A DNA stretch of 64,000 nucleotides from Pseudooceanicola nanhaiensis DSM 18065 (GCF_000688295.1 NZ_JHZF01000011.1:1644288-1708287), one strand, 5' to 3'. Counted from the first letter of the stretch, positions 38,094-47,083 are shown. Notes: generated from the letters alone by a model not told the origin. A program made the numbers and translations.

Positions 38094-38122
38094 GCCTTCC
38101 ACGCTCCGCGGATCGGAGACAG

Positions 38123-38146
38123 CGGGCGCCCGGCGGGCGCCCGTTT
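38123..38146 (+). terminator. ppaC terminator
   Basis: CGGGCGCC (38123-38130) and GGCGCCCG (38136-38143) form an 8-bp stem with a 5-base loop, followed by TTTCG. It is 30 bases after the ppaC stop codon. Confidence 0.6.
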
Positions 38147-38203
38147 CGCATCGGGCGCCCCGGTCTCGGCGCCGGCCGAATGCGCTCCGCCGCGACGCGC
38201 CGG

Positions 38204-39088
38204 TCAGGCCGCGGTGTCGAGGTTCAGGAGCGCCTCGGCCTCGGGCCGCCGTTCCAGCTGGTCCATGACCTCCGCATCGCTCATCGCCGGCATTTCCTCG
38301 CACCAGACCCGGAAGAGGGTCATGCGGTTGGACCCGAACGAGGTCATCATCGCCGCATCGCCCGCATCGAAGCCGCGCACCATCAGCACCCGGCCGATGC
38401 GGGGCACGTTGTAGCGGGCGTCGAACGTGTACCAGCGGCCGCCGATATAGGCCTCGAACCAGGCGCAGAAATCACCCGGCCCGGCATAGGGCACGCCGAT
38501 GTCGCCGAGATAGCCGCTGGCATAGCGCGCGGGGATGTTGACCGCCCGGCAGAGCGCCACGGCGAGATGGGCATAGTCGCGGCAGACCCCGCGCCCCTCG
38601 GCCAGCGCCTGGCTGGCGGTGCGGTCGGAGCGGCCGTGGTGATAGCCGAACTGGATATGGCCGTGCACGAAATCGCAGATCCGCTGCACCCGGTCCCAGC
38701 CGGACGGGCCCGCGGGGAACTGCGCCCAGGCGAAATCCATCAGCGCATCGCTGTCGCAATATCGCGAGGGCTTGAGGAACTGGGTCACGGCCATCGGCAG
38801 ATCCTCGACCGGATGCTGCACCGCCTCCGGAACGACCGCGTCGGGCAAGCCGTCCTGCTCGACCGCACAGTCGGACCAGAGCCGGGTCTCGCCCGCCGGC
38901 AGGGTCAGGCGGTGCTTCACGTTGCCGAAGATGTCCCAGCTTTCGGTCATCCCGAGCCCGGCCGGGCTGCGCGGCTTGCCCGAGCCGATCAGGCGGCCGG
39001 GCGCGTCCGGATGGGTCGAAAGGGCGACAATGGAGGGCACCGGGGCGGGCGCCGTCAGGGCGATCTCGAAGCCGATGCGGATGAGCAT
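38204..39088 (-). CDS. Transglutaminase-like cysteine protease-fold protein
   Basis: This 294-residue protein has an N-terminal beta region and a transglutaminase core with GVCRDYAHLAVALCRAVNIP (nucleophile Cys169), ARYASGYLGD and CAWFEAYIGGRWYTFDARYN (Asp223). In typical members of the superfamily the residue before A-W-x-E is the catalytic His; here it is Cys208. Members of this alphaproteobacterial group often have other residues there, so this need not mean inactivity. Cellular function is unknown; peptide-bond hydrolysis is more likely than crosslinking. It is divergent from the MFS gene. Confidence 0.85.
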   Translation of the reverse strand: MLIRIGFEIALTAPAPVPSIVALSTHPDAPGRLIGSGKPRSPAGLGMTESWDIFGNVKHRLTLPAGETRLWSDCAVEQDGLPDAVVPEAVQHPVEDLPMAVTQFLKPSRYCDSDALMDFAWAQFPAGPSGWDRVQRICDFVHGHIQFGYHHGRSDRTASQALAEGRGVCRDYAHLAVALCRAVNIPARYASGYLGDIGVPYAGPGDFCAWFEAYIGGRWYTFDARYNVPRIGRVLMVRGFDAGDAAMMTSFGSNRMTLFRVWCEEMPAMSDAEVMDQLERRPEAEALLNLDTAA

Positions 39089-39262
39089 GGCGTATCCTCT
39101 CAGACTGAAAATCCCGGCGATCCGCGTCACGGAATGGGTGATGCGACGCCGCGTCACCTCAACCGGGAAGCCCGGGCATTCGTTCCCCCGCGCACCGCGG
39201 ACGCGCGCCCTTCCGCCGGTGCGCCCCCTTGACCTCGGCCAGAAAGGCCCGCCAATGGCGGC

Positions 39263-40447
39263 ATGCCCGATACGACCCGCACCCGCTTCGGCCTCGTCCT
39301 CCTGCTCTACGCGGCCGGTCTCTGCGCGGCGGCGCAATACGGCAAGGCAAGCGTCCTCTTCCCCGCGCTGCGCGCACTCTACCCGGAGGCGGGCGCCACG
39401 CTGGGCTTCGTCGTCTCGGGGATCGGGCTGCTTGGCATCGTCTTCGGGCTGGCGGCGGGGCTCGTCACGGCCCGGCTCGGCTTCCGGCGGCTGCTGATCG
39501 GCGCGCTGCTTTTCGGGGCGGCGATGTCGGCCTTCCAGTCGACCCTGCCCGCCCTCCCCCTGATGATCGCGAGCCGGGTGGCCGAGGGGCTGTCCCACCT
39601 CGTCATAGTGGTGGCGGCGCCGACGCTCATCGCCCAGATCTCGGCCCCGCGCCACGCGGTCTTCACGCTGACGCTCTGGAGCACGTTCTTCGGCGTCTCC
39701 TTCGCGCTGCTCGCCTGGCTCGGCCAGCCCTTCGCCGAACGCCACGGCGCGGGTGCGCTGATCCTGCTGCATGCCGCCGTCACCGCTGCGGTGGCCGTCG
39801 CCCTGGTCTTCGCCCTGCCCCGCCAGCGCAGCCTGCCGGCGGGCCCGCGGCTGAGCCTGCGCGCCATCCTCCGCCAGCACGGCACGATCTACCGCTCGCC
39901 CTTCGTGGCCGCCCCCGCCGCGGGCTGGCTCTTCTACACGCTGGGCTATGTCTCTCTGGTGACGATCCTGCCGGATTACGTCGATCCCGCCGCGCGGAGC
40001 CTCGTCACCGGGGCGATGCCCTTCGCGGGGATGGTCGTGTCGATGACGCTGGGCGTGGCGCTGGTTACCCGGCTCGGGGCGATCCCGGTCATCGTGGCGG
40101 GCTTCGCGCTGGCCGTGCCCCTCGCGCTGGCCTTCGGGCTGAGCGGCGGGAGCGCCTGGCTCGCCATTGCGCTCATCGCGTCGCTGGGGCTGGTGCAGGG
40201 ATCGAGCTTCGCCGCCGTGCCCGAGCTGAATCCCACGCCCGAGGCGCGGGCCGAGGCGAACGGCGCGCTCGCGCAATCCGGCAACCTCGGCAATTCGCTG
40301 GGCACGCCGGTCCTGCTGGCCGCCACCGGGGCGCTCGGGGTGGCCGGGCTGACGCTCTTCGCCATGCTCTGCTTCGCGGGTGGCGCGGCGGTGCACCTGC
40401 GGCTGGCCGCGCTGCGGCGCCGCGCCGCCCGCCCCGTCAGTAGGTGA
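39263..40447 (+). CDS. MFS transporter
   Basis: This 394-residue inner-membrane protein has about twelve predicted membrane helices in two halves, with a cytoplasmic loop near 190-205 (LPRQRSLPAGPRLSLRAILR). The first half contains GLVTARLGFRRLLIGALLFG, which fits the G-x-x-x-D/R-R-x-G-R-R loop of the major facilitator superfamily in degraded form. No substrate can be deduced. Its stop codon overlaps the end of the leftward SDR gene by 11 bases, so the two genes converge. Confidence 0.88.
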   Translation: MPDTTRTRFGLVLLLYAAGLCAAAQYGKASVLFPALRALYPEAGATLGFVVSGIGLLGIVFGLAAGLVTARLGFRRLLIGALLFGAAMSAFQSTLPALPLMIASRVAEGLSHLVIVVAAPTLIAQISAPRHAVFTLTLWSTFFGVSFALLAWLGQPFAERHGAGALILLHAAVTAAVAVALVFALPRQRSLPAGPRLSLRAILRQHGTIYRSPFVAAPAAGWLFYTLGYVSLVTILPDYVDPAARSLVTGAMPFAGMVVSMTLGVALVTRLGAIPVIVAGFALAVPLALAFGLSGGSAWLAIALIASLGLVQGSSFAAVPELNPTPEARAEANGALAQSGNLGNSLGTPVLLAATGALGVAGLTLFAMLCFAGGAAVHLRLAALRRRAARPVSR

Positions 40448-41237
40448 TCACGCCGGGCCGGCCGCCGGTGGCGGTGATGACCTCGCCGTTGATCGCCGAC
40501 GACAGCGGAGAGGCGAGGAAGGCGATGATCCGGGCCATGTCCATCGCATCGGGCAGCACCCCGTTCAGGGTCGCCTTGGCGAGCAGGTCCAGCTCGTCCT
40601 CGAACCCGTGGCCCGCGGCCTCGGCCCGGGCCTGCAGCATGGCGTCCACTTTCTCGGTCCGGGTCATGCCGGGATGCACGACGCTGGTGGTCACGCCGGT
40701 CCCGGCGAGGTCATGCGCGAGGTTCTTCGACATCGCGACGACGCCGGCGTTGCGGATGGCCCCCGCGGTGTCGCCCGGCCGGTACATCCCGGTGCCCGAG
40801 ACCGAGATGATGCGCCCCCAGCCCTGCCGGACCATGTGCGGCATCGCCGCCTGCGCGACCCGCAGGTAGCCCATCACCTTCACGTTCATGTGCCGGTCGA
40901 GATAGGCATGGTCGAGCTCCGAGGTCGAGGGGGGCCTCGCCTGTCCCGCCGGTTCGGCGGCGCAGTTCACCACGATGTCGATGCCGCCCAGCCTGTCCGC
41001 CACGTCCCGGCCCATGGCGCTGACCGAGGCATCCTGCCCGGTGTCGCAGGGGCTGGCGATCGCCGTGACGCGATGGCGCGCGGCGATGTCCTCGGCCACT
41101 GCGCGGGCCCGCGCCGCGTCCCGGCCGACGATGGCGACATGGGCGCCCTCTTCCGCCAGAAGCCCGGCCACGGCCTTGCCGATGCCCATGCTGCCGCCCG
41201 CGATCAGCGCGCGCTTGCCGTCCAGTTTCAGGTCCAT
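40437..41237 (-). CDS. SDR-family protein lacking the YxxxK catalytic pair
   Basis: This 266-residue Rossmann protein has the NAD(P)-binding GGSMGIG (14-20) and NCAAEP in place of the usual NNAG. SVSGTG (145-150) holds the expected Ser. At the position of the catalytic Tyr-x-x-x-Lys, counted from NLAHDL, the sequence is GAIRN (159-163), so both Tyr and Lys are missing. Other SDR subfamilies with Arg-Asn here exist in my memory, so it may be an unusual active enzyme or a non-catalytic binder. Alignment was done by hand. It converges with the MFS gene. Confidence 0.85.
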   Translation of the reverse strand: MDLKLDGKRALIAGGSMGIGKAVAGLLAEEGAHVAIVGRDAARARAVAEDIAARHRVTAIASPCDTGQDASVSAMGRDVADRLGGIDIVVNCAAEPAGQARPPSTSELDHAYLDRHMNVKVMGYLRVAQAAMPHMVRQGWGRIISVSGTGMYRPGDTAGAIRNAGVVAMSKNLAHDLAGTGVTTSVVHPGMTRTEKVDAMLQARAEAAGHGFEDELDLLAKATLNGVLPDAMDMARIIAFLASPLSSAINGEVITATGGRPGVITY

Positions 41238-41441
41238 GCGATCCTCCATCCGTTCCGGCGCACAGGATGACCGGAACCGGCGGCGGGGCAAGAGCCTGTT
41301 TCGGAGCGCCGCCCCGCTCCGGCATCGCGGGTCCGGCAAGGGGGCGCCCCTGCGCGTTCGGGGGAGGAAAGTCTCTGGCCCTTGCCGGGCCGATGCGCCA
41401 TTGATGCGTCGCGACACCGACGCCGCCAGCAAGGGGACATC

Positions 41442-42314
41442 ATGACCCGGATCATCACCGCCCTGTCCGAGATCTCGGACCGTTACGACGCGCTCTTCGT
41501 GGACCTCTGGGGCTGCGTGCATGACGGGGTCACGGCCCTGCCCGAGGCCGTCGCCGCGCTGCAGGCCTATCGCCGGGGCGGCGGGACCGTGGTGCTGGTC
41601 ACGAACTCGCCCCGCCCGCGCGCCAGCGTCGAGCTGCAGCTGGACGGCTTCGGCGTGGCGCGCGACGCCTGGGACGTGATCGCGACCTCGGGCGACAGCG
41701 CGCGGGCCGCGATGTACCGGGGCGTCGTCGGGCGCCGGGTCTTCTACATGGGCGAGGCCGAGGAGACGGGCTTCTTCGCGCCCCTGAAGTTCCAGCACGA
41801 TCCGGTCGAGATCACCCAAGTCCCGCTGGACGAGGCCGAGGGGATCGTCTGCCTCGGTCCGTTCGATCCGATGCAGAACCCCGAGGTGCTGCGCCCGCAG
41901 CTCCTGCTCGCCAAGCAGAAGGGGCTGAAGCTGCTCTGCGCGAATCCGGACATCGTGGTGGACCGTGGCGAGCGCCGGGAATGGTGCGCGGGCGCGGTGG
42001 CCGCGCTCTATACCGACATGGGGGGCGAGAGCCTCTATTTCGGCAAGCCGCATCCGCCGATCTACGACCTCGCCCGGCGCCGGCTGTCCGAGCTGGGGCG
42101 CGAGGTCCCCGCCGAGGGCATCCTCTGCATCGGCGACGGCATCCACACCGACGTCGCGGGCGCGCTCGGTGAGGATTACGATTCGCTCTTCATCACCGGC
42201 GGCCTTGCCGCGGAGGAGACGCGCACGACCCGGCAGCCGGACCGCGAGGCGCTGCAAGCCTTCCTGGAGAAAGAGCAATCCTCGCCGACCTATGCCATCG
42301 GCAAGTTGCGGTGA
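41442..42314 (+). CDS. HAD-family (IIA, TIGR01459-type) hydrolase
   Basis: This 290-residue protein begins with DALFVDLWGCVHDGVTALPE, where Asp21 is the HAD nucleophile and DLWGxxHDG is specific to the TIGR01459 group of HAD-IIA phosphatases. VVLVTNSPRPRASV is motif II (Thr/Ser), GKPHPPIYDLARRR is motif III (Lys), and ILCIGDGIHTDVAGA is motif IV with the two Asp. The substrate is unknown. The ATG is at 41442. The gene diverges from the SDR gene. Confidence 0.9.
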   Translation: MTRIITALSEISDRYDALFVDLWGCVHDGVTALPEAVAALQAYRRGGGTVVLVTNSPRPRASVELQLDGFGVARDAWDVIATSGDSARAAMYRGVVGRRVFYMGEAEETGFFAPLKFQHDPVEITQVPLDEAEGIVCLGPFDPMQNPEVLRPQLLLAKQKGLKLLCANPDIVVDRGERREWCAGAVAALYTDMGGESLYFGKPHPPIYDLARRRLSELGREVPAEGILCIGDGIHTDVAGALGEDYDSLFITGGLAAEETRTTRQPDREALQAFLEKEQSSPTYAIGKLR

Positions 42315-42328
42315 GGCGGGATTAGGGG

Positions 42329-42356
42329 TTGATTTTCTGCGCCCGCGAAGTAATTA
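42329..42356 (+). promoter_or_regulatory. Candidate promoter of the MaoC-like gene
   Basis: TTGATT (42329-42334) and TAATTA (42351-42356) at 16-base spacing stand in a short AT-rich window within otherwise GC-rich DNA. The start codon lies 64 bases downstream. Both hexamers match consensus at four or more positions. Confidence 0.5.
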
Positions 42357-42419
42357 AGTTGCTTCATGAACGGTGAAATGGTGCGGAATATTACCCGCAC
42401 AGGTGATGGGAGGGCCCCG

Positions 42420-42863
42420 ATGCTGGACAACATGCCCCGCGGCACGATCTGTATCGAAGACATCGAGATGGGCATGACGCGCCATGTCCGGAAGGTCGTG
42501 ACCGACCGCGACATCGAGCTTTTCGCCGAGGTCTCCACCGACCGCAACCCGGTCCACCTGGACGACGCCTATGCGCAGGACACGATCTTCGAGGGCCGGA
42601 TCGCCCACGGGATGCTGACCGCCGGGCTGGTCTCGGCCGTGATCGGCGAACAGCTTCCGGGCCATGGCACGGTCTACATGGGCCAGACGCTGAAGTTCCT
42701 CGCCCCCGTGCGGCCGGGCGACATGGTGACGGCCGAGGTCGAGGTGATCGGCATCGACCACGCCAAGCGCCGCGTGCAGCTCGACTGCCGCTGCATGGTC
42801 GACGGCAAGAAGGTCCTGATCGGCGAGGCGACCGTGCTGGCCCCGTCGCGCAAGTTCGACTGA
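42420..42863 (+). CDS. MaoC-family (R)-hydratase
   Basis: This 147-residue hot-dog-fold protein contains FAEVSTDRNPVHLDDAYAQD, the hydratase-2 motif with catalytic Asp and His in D-R-N-P-V-H, followed by IAHGMLTAGLVSAVIGEQLP. Such enzymes hydrate trans-2-enoyl-CoA to (R)-3-hydroxyacyl-CoA. The acyl-CoA substrate here is open. I start at the ATG 42420 with GGGAGGG ahead of it; the ATG at 42366 lies in the promoter region and has no binding site. A copy of the dispersed element follows the gene. Confidence 0.9.
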   Translation: MLDNMPRGTICIEDIEMGMTRHVRKVVTDRDIELFAEVSTDRNPVHLDDAYAQDTIFEGRIAHGMLTAGLVSAVIGEQLPGHGTVYMGQTLKFLAPVRPGDMVTAEVEVIGIDHAKRRVQLDCRCMVDGKKVLIGEATVLAPSRKFD

Positions 42864-42883
42864 TCCGTCCCCGGAGCGGGTTG

Positions 42884-42990
42884 CGCCGCCCGCAGGGCGT
42901 CGCCCGGGTCGATGCCGGCCGAATTCCCCCCGTTTCGGGGGGCCTTCGGCCGACATGCCTCCGGCGGGGATATTTCGGGCAAGAGGAAGC
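42884..42990 (-). repeat. Dispersed structured intergenic repeat, copy 3 (inverted)
   Basis: Read leftward, the head CTTCCTCT (complement of 42982-42989) and TATCCCCGCCGGAGGCA (complement of 42956-42972) match copies 1 and 2. Hairpin 1 pairs CGGCCGAA (42916-42923) with TTCGGCCG (42945-42952), with an inner CCCCCC/GGGGGG stem. Hairpin 2 is CGCCC with GGGCG at 42887-42899. It fills the gap between the MaoC-like gene and ribF. Confidence 0.75.
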
Positions 42991-43082
42991 CGGGGCCCGG
43001 GCGCGGGGTGTCACGCATCGGGTGGTGAAACGGGCCCGTGGGGCCTTGCGCCTCCCCCGGCCCGGCGATACCCCTTCGGCCC

Positions 43083-44030
43083 ATGCGGATCCTGCGCGAC
43101 TTTGAACACATCCCGGACACCGACCGCGGCGCCAGCGCCGCCATCGGCAATTTCGACGGTGTCCACCTGGGCCACCAGGCGGTGATCGACCTCGCGCGGA
43201 CAGCCGGGGCGGAGATCGGCGCGCCGCTCGGCGTGCTGACCTTCGAGCCGCACCCGCGCGAGGTCTTCGCCCCGGACGCGCCGCCCTTCCGCCTGACCGG
43301 GTCCGAGGCGCGGGCGCACCGGCTGGAGAAGATCGGCGTCGAGCTGCTCTACGAACTGAACTTCGACCGCGCGCTGGCCGAGCTTTCGCCCGAGGCCTTC
43401 GCCCGCAGGGTCATCGTCGAGGGGCTGGGTCTGCGCCATGTCGTCGTCGGGGCGGATTTCCACTTCGGCAAGGGCCGCGCGGGGGACACCGGGACGCTCA
43501 GGGCCTTCGGCTCGGAGATGGGCTTCGGCGTGACCGTGGCCGAGCTGGTGGCGGGCGAGACCGGGCGCGTCTCCTCGACCGCGATCCGCGAGGCGCTTTC
43601 GGAAGGGCGCCCGCGCGAGGCCGCCGCGATGCTGGGCCACTGGCACCGGATGGACGGCCCCGTCGAGCACGGCGAGAAGCGCGGCCGCGACCTGGGCTAT
43701 CCCACGGCGAACCTGTCGATCGAGGGGCTGCACCGGCCGAAATTCGGGGTCTACGCCGTCTTCGTCGACGTGCTCTCGGGCCCGCACAAGGGCACCTACC
43801 GCGGCGCCGCCTCGCTGGGGCTGCGGCCGCAGTTCGACGGCGAGGTGCCGAACCTCGAGACCTTCCTCTTCGACTTCCAGGGTGACCTCTACGGCACCCA
43901 TATCTCGGTCGCGCTGGTCGAGTACCTCCGCCCCGAGATGACCTTCGACGGGGCCGACTGGCGCGCGCAGCTGATCGCCCAGATGGACGCCGACTGCGCC
44001 CGCGCCCGCGACATCCTGGCGGCGGAATGA
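43083..44030 (+). CDS. ribF: Bifunctional riboflavin kinase/FAD synthetase
   Basis: This 315-residue enzyme makes FMN and then FAD. The N-terminal nucleotidyltransferase half has AAIGNFDGVHLGHQAVIDLA (H-x-G-H motif) and VVGADFHFGKGRAGD. The C-terminal kinase half has HGEKRGRDLGYPTANL, where G-x-P-T-A-N binds the nucleotide. RVSSTAIREAL closes the first domain. The length matches bacterial RibF. The ATG is at 43083. It overlaps the YcgN-like gene by 4 bases. Confidence 0.97.
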   Translation: MRILRDFEHIPDTDRGASAAIGNFDGVHLGHQAVIDLARTAGAEIGAPLGVLTFEPHPREVFAPDAPPFRLTGSEARAHRLEKIGVELLYELNFDRALAELSPEAFARRVIVEGLGLRHVVVGADFHFGKGRAGDTGTLRAFGSEMGFGVTVAELVAGETGRVSSTAIREALSEGRPREAAAMLGHWHRMDGPVEHGEKRGRDLGYPTANLSIEGLHRPKFGVYAVFVDVLSGPHKGTYRGAASLGLRPQFDGEVPNLETFLFDFQGDLYGTHISVALVEYLRPEMTFDGADWRAQLIAQMDADCARARDILAAE

Positions 44031-44500
44031 AGCGCGATCCGATCGACCGTTCGGGGCTCCGGCCCGGCTACTGGGAGGACACGCCGCTCGACCGGATGAC
44101 GACCCGGGAGTGGGAGGCGCTCTGCGACGGCTGCGGCAAGTGCTGCATGAACAAGCTCGAGGACGAGGAGACCGGGGAGGTCGCCCTCACCCGCGTCGCC
44201 TGCCGGCTCTTCGACGACGACACCTGCCGGTGCTCGCAATACCCGATCCGTCACCAGTTCGTGCCGGAATGCATCTCGCTGCGCCCGCATGACATCGACA
44301 AGCACATGTACTGGCTGCCGCAGACCTGCGCCTATCGCCTCCTGCGCGAGGGGCGGAAGCTGTACGACTGGCATCCGCTGATATCGGGCACGCCCGACAG
44401 CGTGCACCGCGCGGGCGTCTCGATGCGCGGGATGACCGTGCCCGAATTCGAGGTCGGGGAGGACGACTGGGAGGACCACATCATAGAGGAGCCCACCTGA
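44027..44500 (+). CDS. YcgN/UPF0260-family cysteine-cluster protein
   Basis: This 157-residue protein carries LCDGCGKCCMNKLEDEETGE (Cys at 33, 36, 39, 40), then VACRLFDDDTCRCSQYPIRH and FVPECISL. The eight Cys in CxxCxxCC, C, CxC and C positions are the YcgN (zinc- or iron-cluster) family pattern. Its function is unknown. The ATG overlaps ribF by 4 bases, and the stop TGA shares its A with the ATG of the threonine aldolase gene, so ribF, this gene and the aldolase form one operon. Confidence 0.92.
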   Translation: MKRDPIDRSGLRPGYWEDTPLDRMTTREWEALCDGCGKCCMNKLEDEETGEVALTRVACRLFDDDTCRCSQYPIRHQFVPECISLRPHDIDKHMYWLPQTCAYRLLREGRKLYDWHPLISGTPDSVHRAGVSMRGMTVPEFEVGEDDWEDHIIEEPT

Positions 44501-45549
44501 TGCAATTCCGTTCCGACAACGCCGGCCCCGCCCATCCGAAGGTGCTGGAGGCGATGGTCGCGGCCAATACGGGCTATGCGCCGGGCTATGGAGCCGACGC
44601 GCTGATGGACGGGGTGACGGCGCAGCTGCGCGCGCTCTTCGAGGCGCCCGAGGCGGCGGTCTACCTCGTGGCGACCGGGACGGCCGCGAATGCGCTGGCG
44701 CTCGCGACGCTGTGCCAGCCGTGGCAGACGGTCTTCTGCGCGCGCGTCGCGCATGTGCAGGAGGACGAGTGCAACGCGCCGGAGTTCTTCTCGGGCGGGG
44801 CGAAGCTGACGCTCGTGGGCGAGGCGGACAAGTTCTCGGCCGCGGAGCTTCGGGCCGCGATGGAGGCCGAGGAGATCCGCGGCGTGCACGGCGCGCAGCG
44901 CGGGCCGGTGACGGTGACGCAATCGACCGAGCTGGGGCGGCTCTACACGCTGGACGAGCTGGCGGCGATCTCGGAGGTCGCGCATGGCTTCGGGCAGCCG
45001 GTCTACATGGACGGCGCGCGGTTCTCGAACGCGGTGGCGGCCCTGGGCTGCACGCCGGCCGAGATGACCTGGCGGGCCGGGGTGGACGCGGTGTCCTTCG
45101 GCGGGACCAAGAACGGCTGCGTGGGCGTGGAGGCGGTGATCTTCTTCGATCCGGCCAAGGCGTGGGAGTTCGAGCTGCGGCGCAAGCGCGGGGCGCATCT
45201 CTTCTCGAAGCACCGGTATCTCTCGGCGCAGATGGCGGCCTACCTGGAGGAGGCGCTCTGGCTGGAGAATGCCCGCGCGGCGAACGCCGGTTGCGCGCGC
45301 CTGGCCGAGGGGCTTTCGGGGGTCGAGGGCGTGGCGTTCCTGCATGCGCCCGAGGCGAACGCGCTCTTCGCCGAAATGCCGCGGGAGATGCACCGGCGCC
45401 TGATGGAGGCGGGTGCGGCCTACAACCTCTGGGGCGCGTCCCCGGCCGCGGTGCGGGACGAGGGCGGACCGCTGCTCGCGCGGTTCGTCTGCGACTGGGC
45501 CCTGCCGGAGGCCGAGATCGACCGGTTCGTGGAGATCGCGCGGGGCTGA
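44500..45549 (+). CDS. ltaE: Low-specificity L-threonine aldolase
   Basis: This 349-residue PLP enzyme cleaves threonine (or allo-threonine) to glycine and acetaldehyde. It has FRSDNAGPAHPKVLEAM at the start, VATGTAANALAL for phosphate contact, PVYMDGARFSNAVAALG, and SFGGTKNGCVGVEAV with Lys204 as the PLP lysine. The architecture is the beta-eliminating lyase family. It may provide glycine or act on other beta-hydroxy amino acids. It is the last gene of the ribF operon and converges with a hydrolase gene. Confidence 0.9.
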   Translation: MQFRSDNAGPAHPKVLEAMVAANTGYAPGYGADALMDGVTAQLRALFEAPEAAVYLVATGTAANALALATLCQPWQTVFCARVAHVQEDECNAPEFFSGGAKLTLVGEADKFSAAELRAAMEAEEIRGVHGAQRGPVTVTQSTELGRLYTLDELAAISEVAHGFGQPVYMDGARFSNAVAALGCTPAEMTWRAGVDAVSFGGTKNGCVGVEAVIFFDPAKAWEFELRRKRGAHLFSKHRYLSAQMAAYLEEALWLENARAANAGCARLAEGLSGVEGVAFLHAPEANALFAEMPREMHRRLMEAGAAYNLWGASPAAVRDEGGPLLARFVCDWALPEAEIDRFVEIARG

Positions 45550-45582
45550 GACCTGCGCGACCAGACGTGAAGACGGGGAGCC

Positions 45583-46389
45583 TCAGACCCCTTCCCAGAA
45601 CCGGCGCACCACCGCACCCACGTCCGCTGGATGCGTGATCGGCGCCATGTGCGCCGCGCCCGGGATCACCGCGCGGGTCGTGTCGGGGATGCGCCGCTCC
45701 AGCCCGTCATGGATCACCGCCATGTGCGGCGGGCTCTCGGCGCCTTCGATCAGCAGCGTGGGCACGGGCAGACGCTCGAGCTTGCGCTCCGCCAGCATCC
45801 CGTCCGGATCGCCGTTGTTGCTGCGCTGGACCGCGCCGATCAGGGGGATCCGCCGGGTCAGACCCGCTCTCTGGCGATCTGTCATCTCGTCCCAGACCCG
45901 CCCGTCGCCCCATTCGGCATGGAACAGGCGGGCGGCGGTCTCGTGGTCTCCGGCGTCGAGCGCCGCCATGAAGGGCCGGTCGGTGCCGTCCGCCTCGAGC
46001 GTCTCGGGCGCGTCCGCGCGCACGATCGAGAAGAAGACCGTCTCGATCAGCGTCAGCGAGGCGACCCGCTCGGGGGCCTCGACCGCCAGCCGAAGGGCCA
46101 CGGTGGCGCCGAAGGAATGCCCCAGCAGGTGAACCGGCCCCTCGCCCATCAGGTCGCGCGCCATCGAACAGGCCACGTCCTGATAGGGCGTCACGCCGTC
46201 CCATTCGGCCGAGCCGCCATGCCCCGGCAGGTCGAAGGCCCGGATCGTGGCCAGATCGCCGACCTCTCCGGCCAGCCCCTCCCACGCCCCGCCATGGGCG
46301 AGCGAGCAGTGGACCGCCAGCACCGGCCGCGGCCCCTGCCCCATCTCGCGCCAATGGGTCTCGACCCCGCCGAACAGACCGTCGGGCAT
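45583..46389 (-). CDS. Alpha/beta-fold hydrolase
   Basis: This 268-residue protein has VLAVHCSLAHGGAWEGLAGE (oxyanion region), AFDLPGHGGSAEWDG, the nucleophile elbow LLGHSFGATVALRLAVEAPE (Ser92), and GAAHMAPITHPADVGAVV holding the catalytic His; the acid is likely in LLIEGAES. The substrate is unknown. Its ATG shares one base with the stop of the upstream isomerase-like gene, so it is co-translated with that gene. Confidence 0.88.
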   Translation of the reverse strand: MPDGLFGGVETHWREMGQGPRPVLAVHCSLAHGGAWEGLAGEVGDLATIRAFDLPGHGGSAEWDGVTPYQDVACSMARDLMGEGPVHLLGHSFGATVALRLAVEAPERVASLTLIETVFFSIVRADAPETLEADGTDRPFMAALDAGDHETAARLFHAEWGDGRVWDEMTDRQRAGLTRRIPLIGAVQRSNNGDPDGMLAERKLERLPVPTLLIEGAESPPHMAVIHDGLERRIPDTTRAVIPGAAHMAPITHPADVGAVVRRFWEGV

Positions 46390-46985
46390 CAGAGACGGCC
46401 CGCCAGATGCGCCTCGAGATCCTCCAGCCGGTCCTGGCCCCAGAACTTCTGGCCGCTGTCGACGACGTAGAACGGAGAGCCGAAGACCCCCTCGCGGATC
46501 GCCGCCTCGGTGTTCTCTTCATAGACCGTGGCGCCGGTCAGCAGACCGCTGTCGGCGAGCGACGGATCGAAGCCGGCCTCCTCGAGACAGGCGCGGATCA
46601 CCTCGTCCTCGGCGATGTTCTTCTCGTCGGCCCAGCAGGAGCGCATGATGGCCTGCACCAGCCTGCCGACCTCGCCGCCTTCCTTCTGCGCCGCGATGAT
46701 CGCGTAGGACGAGGGCGCCGGGTTGGTCGGGAAATGCGCCGGGTGGATATTGAGCGGCAGCCCGGTCTTGGCCTGCGCCCGGGCGAGTTCCTGCAACCGG
46801 TAATCCTGGCGCGCCTGCGACCGGTCCTTGAGCGCGAGCCCCCCGGTCGCCGCGAAGACCTTGCCCAGATCGACCGGCTTGTAGCTCACGGTCGCGCCGT
46901 GGCGGCCGGCCATCGCCTCCAGCCGGTCCCCGGCGAGGTAGGCCCAGGGCGATACGGTGACGAAGTAATAGTCGATATGCGGCAT
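46389..46985 (-). CDS. 2-hydroxychromene-2-carboxylate isomerase-like (DsbA superfamily)
   Basis: This 198-residue protein of the thioredoxin-like HCCA isomerase group starts [20 protein letters not shown], where Ser12 occupies the place of the nucleophile/GSH contact (S-P-W-A-Y). [20 protein letters not shown] and [20 protein letters not shown] (cis-Pro loop and D-R-L-E end) are typical. Members act on glutathione adducts in aromatic degradation, but the substrate here is not known. The ATG at 46985 follows GGAAGGAAG. With the hydrolase downstream it forms a two-gene operon. Confidence 0.88.
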   Translation of the reverse strand: MPHIDYYFVTVSPWAYLAGDRLEAMAGRHGATVSYKPVDLGKVFAATGGLALKDRSQARQDYRLQELARAQAKTGLPLNIHPAHFPTNPAPSSYAIIAAQKEGGEVGRLVQAIMRSCWADEKNIAEDEVIRACLEEAGFDPSLADSGLLTGATVYEENTEAAIREGVFGSPFYVVDSGQKFWGQDRLEDLEAHLAGRL

Positions 46986-47018
46986 GGCGGCGCTTCCTTC
47001 CCGGGCAATGTTTGCAAG

Positions 47019-47046
47019 ACCGTATCGGGGTGGTAAGCGGTGTCAA
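47019..47046 (-). promoter_or_regulatory. Sigma-70 promoter of the isomerase/hydrolase operon
   Basis: On the leftward strand a perfect TTGACA (complement of 47041-47046) is followed 16 bases later by TACGGT (complement of 47019-47024), 34 bases before the isomerase ATG. It lies in the 98-base divergent gap with prs. Confidence 0.6.
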
Positions 47047-47083
47047 CGTCACGATTCCGCCAATCCCCGGGAAACCTGCTGCC

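Noticed and set aside
44500..45549. Horizontal transfer of the ribF-ltaE block
   Set aside because: Base composition and codon use look like the flanks, and the gene overlaps are tight; no sign of insertion.
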